DNA of 27,939 nucleotides from an uncultured Flavobacteriales bacterium (GTDB taxonomy: Bacteria; Bacteroidota; Bacteroidia; Flavobacteriales; Crocinitomicaceae), in assembly GCA_946480815.1 (NCBI GenBank), contig CAMLLB010000057.1, positions 1-27,939 on the forward strand, in the 5' to 3' direction. The notes under the pieces were generated by a model, which had not been told where the DNA came from, made no database searches, and was given only the letters and a program-made list of their open reading frames with translations. Positions 16,263 through 21,974 of the stretch are shown in pieces; the stretch's first letter is position 1; each line of letters starts with the position of its first letter. The position numbers and the translations under genes are program-made.

Positions 16263-17210
16263 ATGAGCGCTGAAAAAGTAAAATGCCTGATCATCGGTTC
16301 TGGTCCTGCCGGATATACTGCTGCAATTTACGCTGCAAGAGCAGAAATGAAACCTGTAATGTACCAGGGAATGCAACCGGGTGGACAGTTAACAACAACA
16401 AACGAAGTTGAAAACTTCCCGGGATATCCGGACGGTATTTCAGGTCCTGAAATGATGGTGCAATTAGAAGCTCAGGCAAAACGTTTCGAAACAGATGTGC
16501 GTTTTGGTTTTATTACAAAAGTGGACTTTTCAGGCCCGGTTCATAAATGCTGGACAGAAGACGGACATGAAATTCATGCAGAAACGGTGATTATTTCCAC
16601 CGGAGCAGCTGCAAAATACCTGGGATTGCCTTCAGAGCAACATTACCTTTCAATCGGTGGCGGAGTTTCCGCTTGTGCAGTTTGTGACGGATTCTTTTAC
16701 CGTGGACAGGAAACAGTAATCGTTGGTGCAGGAGATTCAGCATGTGAAGAAGCGCATTACCTTTCCAAATTATGTAAGAAAGTAACGATGTTGGTTCGCA
16801 CAGACAAGTTCCGCGCTTCCAAGATCATGGCCGACCGTGTCCGTAACACACCGAATATCGAAATTCTTCACAACACGGAAACTGTTGAAGTCTTAGGTGA
16901 CGGAAGCGGAGTAAATGCCGTAAAGGTGAAGAACAATATTACAGGAGAAGAGAAAGAAATTCCTGCAACAGGTTTCTTCGTTGCGATCGGTCACAAACCA
17001 AATACCGACGTTTTCAAAGATTATATCAACCTGGATGAAACAGGATACATCAAGTACGAAAAACCGGGAACTTCATTGACAAATGTCCCTGGGGTTTTTG
17101 TTGCCGGTGATGCTGCCGACAAAACTTACCGTCAGGCTATTACCGCTGCAGGAACAGGTTGTATGGCAGCTTTGGATGCTGAGCGTTATTTGGCAAGTTT
17201 AGAGCATTAA
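16263..17210 (+). CDS. trxB: Thioredoxin-disulfide reductase
   Basis: A 315-residue flavoprotein that passes electrons from NADPH to thioredoxin. FAD-binding G-S-G-P-A-G-Y-T-A-A is at about residues 10-19; the redox-active pair is C-A-V-C at Cys138/Cys141 followed by D-G; the NADPH site is G-A-G-D-S-A-C-E-E-A; the C-terminal FAD motif is G-V-F-V-A-G-D-A-A-D then Y-R-Q-A-I-T-A-A-G-T-G-C-M-A-A. All functional residues are present and length is normal. Appears monocistronic: a structured leader upstream, and a dispersed repeat plus a strong terminator downstream. Confidence 0.96.
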   Translation: MSAEKVKCLIIGSGPAGYTAAIYAARAEMKPVMYQGMQPGGQLTTTNEVENFPGYPDGISGPEMMVQLEAQAKRFETDVRFGFITKVDFSGPVHKCWTEDGHEIHAETVIISTGAAAKYLGLPSEQHYLSIGGGVSACAVCDGFFYRGQETVIVGAGDSACEEAHYLSKLCKKVTMLVRTDKFRASKIMADRVRNTPNIEILHNTETVEVLGDGSGVNAVKVKNNITGEEKEIPATGFFVAIGHKPNTDVFKDYINLDETGYIKYEKPGTSLTNVPGVFVAGDAADKTYRQAITAAGTGCMAALDAERYLASLEH

Positions 17211-17218
17211 CGAATCAA

Positions 17219-17289
17219 GGTAACTTCGGCTCCGCTCAGTTACCTTTTGACTTCATTTATAATAACGGTGACTGAGCGTAGTCGAAGCC
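17219..17289. repeat. Dispersed inverted repeat, CTTCGACTACGCTCAG family, locus 2
   Basis: Arm 1 (17219-17244) contains CTTCGGCTCCGCTCAG; arm 2 (17267-17289) contains CTGAGCGTAGTCGAAG. The arms pair over about 21 bases with a loop of about 22. It lies between the trxB stop and the intrinsic terminator. Confidence 0.85.
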
Positions 17290-17291
17290 AC

Positions 17292-17326
17292 AAAAAAGCC
17301 CCCGACTCTCCAAGCGGGGGCTTTTT
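17292..17326. terminator. Strong bidirectional intrinsic terminator
   Basis: An A-run, then GCCCCCG, a ten-base loop, CGGGGGC and TTTTT: a GC-rich 7-bp stem extended by A/T pairs. It works in both directions, ending trxB on the plus strand and possibly read-through from the minus-strand GIN gene. Confidence 0.9.
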
Positions 17327-17424
17327 CGTCAGCCGTTGCTGACTACTTTACTCTACTTAGGTTATAAACTAACTTGCCTTGTTACAGCTTCTTTTGTTCA
17401 TTTTTATTGGTCCTCGCAGCTTTC

Positions 17425-17454
17425 GCACTGATCCCGGATATCCGGGATCAGTGC
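17425..17454. repeat. Perfect 30-bp palindrome
   Basis: GCACTGATCCCGGAT is followed immediately by its exact reverse complement, ATCCGGGATCAGTGC, with no spacer. It is 26 bases beyond the stop of the minus-strand GIN gene. No U-run follows in either direction, so it is not a standard terminator; it may act as an RNA 3' stem, a protein binding site or a mobile-element scar. Confidence 0.85.
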
Positions 17455-17480
17455 TCGTCTTCGTCTGCCACGGTGGACTC

Positions 17481-18569
17481 TTATTTTTTCACATCATTGA
17501 TCACTGCACTTCCAGTTGTATTCACATCCACACGGATCGATTTTGCCCCGGAAGAAACTTTGTAATACGTCGTGCTCGCTCCGGAACCATCCGCTTTTAG
17601 CGTTTCGGAGATGGAAAGTTCTGCATGTCCGGCACCACTGTTATCCACTTTTGCATTTTTAACCGACAATTCTGTCAAATTAACCTGAGCCGCTCCAGAG
17701 ATATCTAACTCTGCATTTTCGCAAGACCCTTCAATTGTCACATTACTTGCTCCTGAAAAATCACCTTTTAGCTTAGTTGCTTTCAGATTCAGGTTCGCAT
17801 TGCTGGCACCGTCCATTTCCAGAGACAAATTTTCCACTCCAAACTGGTGCATCGTCATCAAAGCAGTAGCTCCGCTCATGGACAATTCATCCAACTCCTT
17901 CAAAGTCACTTTAATCACCATTTTTTCACGTCGATCCTTTTGATTCGGTGTGTTTTTGAGGTGAAGTGTTCCGTCATGAACTTCAATGTGAACCAGGTCT
18001 TTTGCACTCTCCGGTTCAACCAGGACGTTACATTCCTTTCCCTGGGACAATTGTACCACAAGCGCACCGGAAAGATGGACTTTTGTAAATGATCCGGTTA
18101 CATCAGGTTTCCTGTAAAGAGGAATTGAGCGATTGTCCGACCTGCGTATTTTCAAAGGAATAAGAGTTCCCAGATCTTCGGGCAAATTGGGGTCTTCGGA
18201 ATTTGATTCTCTGGCAGGTTCGTCCAATATGGGAGATTCTTGTTCCGTGGGTTCCTCTGTTTTCGTTTCCTTTAATTCCTTTACAGGAACAGAATAGGTT
18301 GTCATTTCTTTCTTTACAGGTTCTTTTATTACTTCGGGCTTACTGAAAATCATCACCACTCCCAGAGAAGCTCCACCTGTTACTGTTAATAATGTTGTCC
18401 ACATAATCAAAGGTTTTTTAATGAGTATTAATTTCAATGTTGCTAAGAGTCCAACCGTTGCAGTAGCAGCCACCGCAGCATCAATCCATTGATCCACCTC
18501 AGAAATAGAAGTTTGAGCCGACTCTTTTCGAATCTCATCAAACAAACCGGAAAGTCTATCTTCTGTCAT
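17481..18569 (-). CDS. Membrane-anchored GIN-domain protein, candidate anti-sigma factor
   Basis: A 362-residue protein. Residues 1-28 are a soluble, acidic N-terminus (L-F-D-E-I-R-K ... E-V-D-Q-W-I). Two hydrophobic stretches follow, at about 30-50 and 53-76. A Pro/Glu-rich linker spans about 77-150. Residues about 155-362 are a GIN/DUF2807 head domain: repetitive beta strands with S-G-A, D-G-A-S-N-A-N, D-F-S-G-A-S-N, D-I-S-G-A-A and N-S-G-A-G motifs, and V-N-T-T-G-S-A-V-I near the end. The start overlaps the ECF sigma stop by 14 bases. The helix-then-membrane N-terminus behind a sigma gene suggests an anti-sigma factor with a sensory beta-helix, but no zinc-finger or FecR motif is seen. Topology is uncertain because one or two helices may cross the membrane. 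Confidence 0.8.
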   Translation of the reverse strand: MTEDRLSGLFDEIRKESAQTSISEVDQWIDAAVAATATVGLLATLKLILIKKPLIMWTTLLTVTGGASLGVVMIFSKPEVIKEPVKKEMTTYSVPVKELKETKTEEPTEQESPILDEPARESNSEDPNLPEDLGTLIPLKIRRSDNRSIPLYRKPDVTGSFTKVHLSGALVVQLSQGKECNVLVEPESAKDLVHIEVHDGTLHLKNTPNQKDRREKMVIKVTLKELDELSMSGATALMTMHQFGVENLSLEMDGASNANLNLKATKLKGDFSGASNVTIEGSCENAELDISGAAQVNLTELSVKNAKVDNSGAGHAELSISETLKADGSGASTTYYKVSSGAKSIRVDVNTTGSAVINDVKK

Positions 18570-19089
18570 AACCCAAATTATTTAATTCTACTTCTTTCTT
18601 TTCAGTCATCAATTCCAGGAGTTTCTTTCTGCTCCGAACCAGGCGTTGTTTCACAGCATCTTCTGAAGACAGTTGCAATTCAGCAATTTCTTTAATCGAA
18701 AACCCTGAAATCTCAAAGAGGATAATACTCTCTTTTTGCAAATCAGGTAATTTGGAAATGGCTTCGTACAACAAATTAATCTCCAACATTCTGTCCGTCC
18801 GGTCACTTTCTACTGAATAATTGTAGACTTGTGCATGGTCGGACAAACGTTCCGTACTGATCTTCCGGTTCTCATTTGCCAGCAAGCGAATGGCGATTCC
18901 GAAGAGAAAATGCAAAAAGGCTTCTTCCTTTTTCAAAGAATCGAAACGTTCGTAAGCGACCACCAACGCATCATGCATCAAATCCTTGAAATTGAAATTT
19001 CCGTATGCTCTTGCTTTACAAAACTTCTCGAACCTCACATGTATAGGTCCATAAAGCTCCATAAAACGTTTTTTCTTCGTGGCCGCCAT
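18556..19089 (-). CDS. ECF-type RNA polymerase sigma factor
   Basis: A 177-residue sigma-70 family protein with only regions 2 and 4. Region 2 covers about residues 15-75 (F-K-D-L-M-H-D-A-L-V-V-A-Y-E-R-F, then F-L-F-G-I-A-I-R-L-L-A-N-E-N-R-K). Region 4 lies at about 110-165 (L-P-D-L-Q-K-E-S-I-I-L-F-E-I-S-G-F-S-I-K-E-I-A, then S-S-E-D-A-V-K-Q-R-L-V-R-S-R-K-K-L), a complete helix-turn-helix. Its product should direct RNA polymerase to a small regulon, probably including its own operon. The overlapping downstream GIN-domain gene is the natural candidate regulator. Confidence 0.9.
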   Translation of the reverse strand: MAATKKKRFMELYGPIHVRFEKFCKARAYGNFNFKDLMHDALVVAYERFDSLKKEEAFLHFLFGIAIRLLANENRKISTERLSDHAQVYNYSVESDRTDRMLEINLLYEAISKLPDLQKESIILFEISGFSIKEIAELQLSSEDAVKQRLVRSRKKLLELMTEKKEVELNNLGYDRR

Positions 19090-19110
19090 CTCGATAAATT
19101 GGTCTCTTGA

Positions 19111-19118
19111 TAAAGTTA
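19111..19118 (-). promoter_or_regulatory. Weak -7-like element for the sigma/GIN operon
   Basis: On the minus strand, TAACTTTA matches seven of eight positions of TAnnTTTG and lies 21 bases before the sigma-factor ATG. If the sigma is autoregulated, a different ECF-type promoter may exist in 19120-19200; I could not identify one. Confidence 0.3.
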
Positions 19119-19257
19119 GTGTAAGGAGTTCCGGAAAAGTGACACGGGAGTGGAAATTATTTTAAAAAAGGTGTAAAAGAAAGTAAAAGGAGTTTAGTGA
19201 AATTGCTGCCAATCGAATGCAACAAATTAAATATCAATAAATTACACTCAACTCTAT

Positions 19258-19283
19258 TTAAACGAGTTAACTAAATGGTTTAC
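19258..19283. repeat. 26-bp palindromic motif, copy 1
   Basis: TTAAACGAGTTAACTAAATG followed by GTTTAC. It aligns without gaps to the three copies at 20143, 20184 and 20251. This copy is just beyond the stop of the minus-strand membrane-protein gene, so that gene is flanked by copies on both sides. Confidence 0.65.
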
Positions 19284-19302
19284 AACCTTTAACTGCCTCA
19301 AA

Positions 19303-19944
19303 TCAATCGATCAATTCGTTTTCAATCATATCCCTTACACCGCTCTCACTTTTCTTCATCCCTTTCTTAAAACCGATAAAGTATGATACGTAAAATACAG
19401 AAATTACAAACAAATAAACCGAACGCGCTATCGGCCCCAAAATAGTCAGCTTGGAAACCAGCATAACTAGTTCCGGGTTATGGGAATAATATTGAGCAAT
19501 TGTAATAAGTGTTGGACAAAGTACATATGAAAGTTCCAAAACCCACAGCAAAACAATCAACCGATCTGTACTTTTATAAGACATACCGAAATAATTGAAC
19601 AAACTTTGATTCAACTTTCTCCAAATAATGAAAAGCAGGAAATAGTTTGCAATAGGAAAAAAACCAAGTAATACCAACAGAAAATGGTAAGACTTTCCCA
19701 ATTCGTTTTTCTTAACAAAGTAATTGCAAAACATCAAAAACAGGATGATTGCAACAGTAGCTACTATATTCAGAATATCATGAATCAGTAACTCAGCCTT
19801 CATAAAAAACGATGAGCCGGAAGTGTGTAAGTCAGGACCCCAGGAATAAAGATTACTATTCCAAATGAGCTCAACGAGATTCAAGCAGATAAAAAGTCCG
19901 TAAAGAACTAAATTTAGGTAGGTAATCCATTTCAGGTTTTTCAT
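19303..19944 (-). CDS. Polytopic membrane protein of unknown function
   Basis: A 213-residue protein starting MKNLKWITYLNLVLYGLF. It has about five hydrophobic helices (near residues 8-28, 50-75, 85-105, 125-150 and 165-190) and a charged C-terminal tail (F-K-K-G-M-K-K ... I-E-N-E-L-I-D) that should be cytoplasmic. No family recognised and no catalytic motif seen. Start ATG 19944 is chosen because a good -7 element (19962-19969) lies upstream and would leave out the alternative GTG at 19962. AT-rich relative to its neighbours, and bracketed by copies of a 26-bp palindromic motif, which may mark an inserted cassette. Confidence 0.7.
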   Translation of the reverse strand: MKNLKWITYLNLVLYGLFICLNLVELIWNSNLYSWGPDLHTSGSSFFMKAELLIHDILNIVATVAIILFLMFCNYFVKKNELGKSYHFLLVLLGFFPIANYFLLFIIWRKLNQSLFNYFGMSYKSTDRLIVLLWVLELSYVLCPTLITIAQYYSHNPELVMLVSKLTILGPIARSVYLFVISVFYVSYFIGFKKGMKKSESGVRDMIENELID

Positions 19945-19961
19945 ATACTTCTGTCGAACCA

Positions 19962-19969
19962 CAAAAGTA
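19962..19969 (-). promoter_or_regulatory. -7 promoter element for the membrane-protein gene
   Basis: On the minus strand TACTTTTG is a full match to TAnnTTTG, 17 bases before ATG 19944. It decides the start of that gene. Confidence 0.6.
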
Positions 19970-20061
19970 AAATTTCCGCTAGATTTTCATCTTTCAATTA
20001 GTTGCCCTATGAATAACATCGAAAACAATTGCAACTCGTTTATGTTTGTGCGCCTGTAAAC

Positions 20062-20081
20062 GTCGGGATAGCTATCGGGAC
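20062..20081. repeat. GATAGCTATC-centred palindrome
   Basis: GTCGGGATAGCTATCGGGAC is symmetrical at 8 of 10 pairs. It resembles the CCCGATAGCTATCGGG element I recall from Bacteroidota intergenic regions. It sits inside the loop of the TGCGCCTG/CAGGCGCA inverted repeat. Confidence 0.5.
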
Positions 20082-20142
20082 AGTTAAAAGATCAACAATC
20101 AGTAAGTGCAGTAACTGGAGAAGATGCAGGCGCAAGCGATTC

Positions 20143-20168
20143 TTAAACAAGTTAACTAAATGGTTTAC
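20143..20168. repeat. 26-bp palindromic motif, copy 2
   Basis: TTAAACAAGTTAACTAAATG followed by GTTTAC. It differs from copy 1 at only one base. Confidence 0.7.
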
Positions 20169-20183
20169 AGCGTGCAAATATTG

Positions 20184-20209
20184 GTAAACCAATTAGCTAA
20201 AAGGTTTAC
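20184..20209. repeat. 26-bp palindromic motif, copy 3 (most symmetrical)
   Basis: GTAAACC-AA-TTAGCTAA-AA-GGTTTAC: 11 of 13 pairs match, with no loop. This copy shows the symmetry that the other three keep only partly, as expected of a dimeric protein binding site. Confidence 0.75.
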
Positions 20210-20250
20210 AACAATTCATCGCTAATCGATTATTCAATCAATTGATCGGT

Positions 20251-20276
20251 GTTAACTTGTTAACTAAAAGGTTTAC
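20251..20276. repeat. 26-bp palindromic motif, copy 4
   Basis: GTTAACTTGTTAACTAAAAG followed by GTTTAC; aligns without gaps to copies 1-3. It lies about 45 bases upstream of the -7-like element of the J-domain gene, a usual operator position. Confidence 0.65.
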
Positions 20277-20361
20277 AATCGATCGATAAGTAATCAACAA
20301 TTTAAAACCGAAATTTGTTACTTTGGAGCTTCCCTGCGTTAATACAATAGAACTGTTCGTT

Positions 20362-21144
20362 ATGAAACTAATGCTTCCACTCTCCTTCGAACCTGTGGCC
20401 GATTTACCGGATTGGTTGGTAATTCTGCTATTCGGAATTCCATTTGTTGGCGGAATTACATTATACATTTACAAAACCCGTCATGCGCGCTCCTGGCGCA
20501 AAGGAATTTTTCCTCCAAGCCTGAAACCAACCGAAGACAATTACCTCGAAGCATACCTCGCTTTAGGAGCCAAGCTGATGCTCATCAATTACCAGGAATC
20601 AAAAGAAAAGATCCAATTCATCAATCAGTATTTCAATCGGTATTTTCCGGCTGCTACTTACAATTTCGGCGACTCACTCCTCTTTTCACTGAAATATCCG
20701 ATTCGAACGGAAACAATCACGGATTGGATGAAAATGCACCTGAAAGACGAAGGGTCGCGCTCACAGGTCATCTATTTTCTGACAGGTTTGGCCCTGATCA
20801 ATGGAAAAATGAGTTCTCCTGAATTGAATTTTCTGAAAAAGATCAACGCAGATTTGGGATTGCTCCCCGATAACCTTACCAAGATCATCGCCATTTATGC
20901 TGCTTACAATGAGCATCGGAAAGAAACGAAGGAAAAGAAAGCCTCACCTTTGACTAAAAAATATGCGTATGAAATTCTTGGTGTTCCGACAAATGCCAGT
21001 CAGGAAGAAATCAAAAAAGCATACCGGAAACTCGTTAAGGTCCATCATCCGGACAAATTTGCTACCGGAACGGAATCACAGCAAAAAATGGCAGCCGAGA
21101 AATTTGTGGAAATACAAAATGCGTATGAAAGCCTTTTAACTTGA
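20362..21144 (+). CDS. DjlA-like membrane protein with TerB and J domains
   Basis: A 260-residue protein starting [11 protein letters not shown]. An N-terminal membrane segment (about residues 16-36, [14 protein letters not shown]) is followed by a basic stretch, then a TerB-like helical domain at about 55-185 ([11 protein letters not shown] ... [11 protein letters not shown]). A J domain fills 200-260, with [15 protein letters not shown] and the invariant H-P-D at 229-231. This is the layout of DjlA co-chaperones, which stimulate DnaK at the membrane. ATG 20362 is preferred over an upstream TTG. The stop codon overlaps the first arm of a dispersed repeat. Confidence 0.85.
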   Translation: MKLMLPLSFEPVADLPDWLVILLFGIPFVGGITLYIYKTRHARSWRKGIFPPSLKPTEDNYLEAYLALGAKLMLINYQESKEKIQFINQYFNRYFPAATYNFGDSLLFSLKYPIRTETITDWMKMHLKDEGSRSQVIYFLTGLALINGKMSSPELNFLKKINADLGLLPDNLTKIIAIYAAYNEHRKETKEKKASPLTKKYAYEILGVPTNASQEEIKKAYRKLVKVHHPDKFATGTESQQKMAAEKFVEIQNAYESLLT

Positions 21145-21215
21145 CACTTTGGTTCCGCTCAGTGTCCGAGGCAAGCAGAAACAAAAAAGGTGACTGAGCG
21201 TAGTCGAAGGCAACC
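21143..21215. repeat. Dispersed inverted repeat, CTTCGACTACGCTCAG family, locus 3
   Basis: Arm 1 (21143-21166) is GACACTTTGGTTCCGCTCAG plus TGTC and begins within the stop codon of the J-domain gene. Arm 2 (21189-21215) contains GGTGACTGAGCGTAGTCGAA then GG-CAACC and runs into TTTTTT. It lies between two convergent genes and could serve as a terminator for both. Confidence 0.8.
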
Positions 21216-21230
21216 TTTTTTAATTTTCAA

Positions 21231-21875
21231 TCATTTCACTGTTTTCTCCAGCATCGGCACAAAACTAAAATTCCCGAAGACTTCCTCTTTGTATTCCGTA
21301 TCCGAAATCTTGGTGATCCGGTGCATTTCCTGTGTATCCAGATCTCCAACCGGAATGACCATCATCCCTCCTATTTTTAATTGCTGAACCAGTTTTTCAG
21401 GAACAAACGGAGCTCCGCAAGTCACCAGGATTTTATCAAAAGGTGCAAAAGTTTTTTTCCCTTCATAGCCGTCACCAAAAAACAACTTTGGTGTAAACCC
21501 GAAATAATCAATGATCTTCTTCGCTTTGATATGCAGTTCTTTCTGACGTTCAATGGAAAATACTTTCATTCCCATAGCGCACAAAATACAGCTTTGAAAT
21601 CCGGATCCGGTACCGATTTCCAATACCTTCTCCCCTTTTTTCAATTCTAGGATCGATGTTTGAAAAGCTACAGTATACGGCTGAGAAATCGTTTGACCTG
21701 AACCAATTTGAAAAGCAACATCTGAATAAGCTTGTTGTTCAAACGCCAGGTCTAAGAAGAAATGTCGCGGAATAGCATCAAATGCTGTAAGCACACGCTC
21801 ATCACTTATTCCTTTTTTGCGCAATTGGTCAATCAATTGCTTTCTCATTCCCTTGTGCTTGTAAGTATCTTGCAT
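21231..21875 (-). CDS. pcm: Protein-L-isoaspartate O-methyltransferase
   Basis: A 214-residue cytosolic repair enzyme that methylates isoaspartyl residues in damaged proteins. Family motifs in order: I-P-R-H-F-F (about residue 35), A-Y-S-D, the substrate loop G-S-G-Q-T-I-S-Q-P-Y-T-V-A, SAM motif I V-L-E-I-G-T-G-S-G-F-Q-S at about 84-95, and V-T-C-G-A-P near 150. The C-terminal part has G-G-M-M-V-I-P-V-G. All expected residues are present. A -7 element lies four bases upstream of the ATG. Confidence 0.93.
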   Translation of the reverse strand: MQDTYKHKGMRKQLIDQLRKKGISDERVLTAFDAIPRHFFLDLAFEQQAYSDVAFQIGSGQTISQPYTVAFQTSILELKKGEKVLEIGTGSGFQSCILCAMGMKVFSIERQKELHIKAKKIIDYFGFTPKLFFGDGYEGKKTFAPFDKILVTCGAPFVPEKLVQQLKIGGMMVIPVGDLDTQEMHRITKISDTEYKEEVFGNFSFVPMLEKTVK

Positions 21876-21879
21876 GTAA

Positions 21880-21887
21880 CAAAAGTA
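21880..21887 (-). promoter_or_regulatory. -7 element placed for a leaderless pcm transcript
   Basis: On the minus strand TACTTTTG fully matches TAnnTTTG; four bases (TTAC) then precede ATG 21875. Transcription should start at or next to the A of the start codon. Confidence 0.6.
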
Positions 21888-21944
21888 ATTTAGAAATCGC
21901 TCATTCTTTCAGTTTGTTCGAGAAAGTTTCTACAGTGAATTGTG

Positions 21945-21952
21945 TATATTTG
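21945..21952 (+). promoter_or_regulatory. -7 promoter element for the carboxyltransferase gene
   Basis: TATATTTG fits TAnnTTTG and lies 22 bases before ATG 21975. Transcription from here excludes the in-frame GTG at 21942 as a start. Confidence 0.6.
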
Positions 21953-21974
21953 GGACGCTAATAAACGAAAAAAC

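Larger units (their letters stand above)
19970..20361. other. Structured intergenic region between divergent genes
   Basis: About 390 bases with no supportable gene. It holds a CCCGATAGCTATCGGG-like palindrome, an outer inverted repeat TGCGCCTG (20049-20056) / CAGGCGCA (20127-20134), and three copies of a 26-bp palindromic motif in its right half. A near-match -7 element, TTACTTTG, occurs about 40 bases before the J-domain gene's ATG at 20362. Confidence 0.6.

Noticed and set aside
17374..17600. Two overlapping plus-strand frames of 63 and 73 codons
   Set aside because: They cross the 30-bp palindrome and are antisense to the end of the GIN-domain gene; composition follows the antisense strand.
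19258..20276. CRISPR array or integron attC sites
   Set aside because: The four repeats have irregular spacing, with a gene between two of them, and are palindromes. The GTTAACT ends do not fit the GTTRRRY attC core, and no cas or integrase gene is visible.
20412..20822. 136-codon plus-strand frame inside the J-domain gene
   Set aside because: Out-of-frame shadow of a gene with strong TerB/J-domain evidence; arginine/serine/histidine-rich with no domain pattern.
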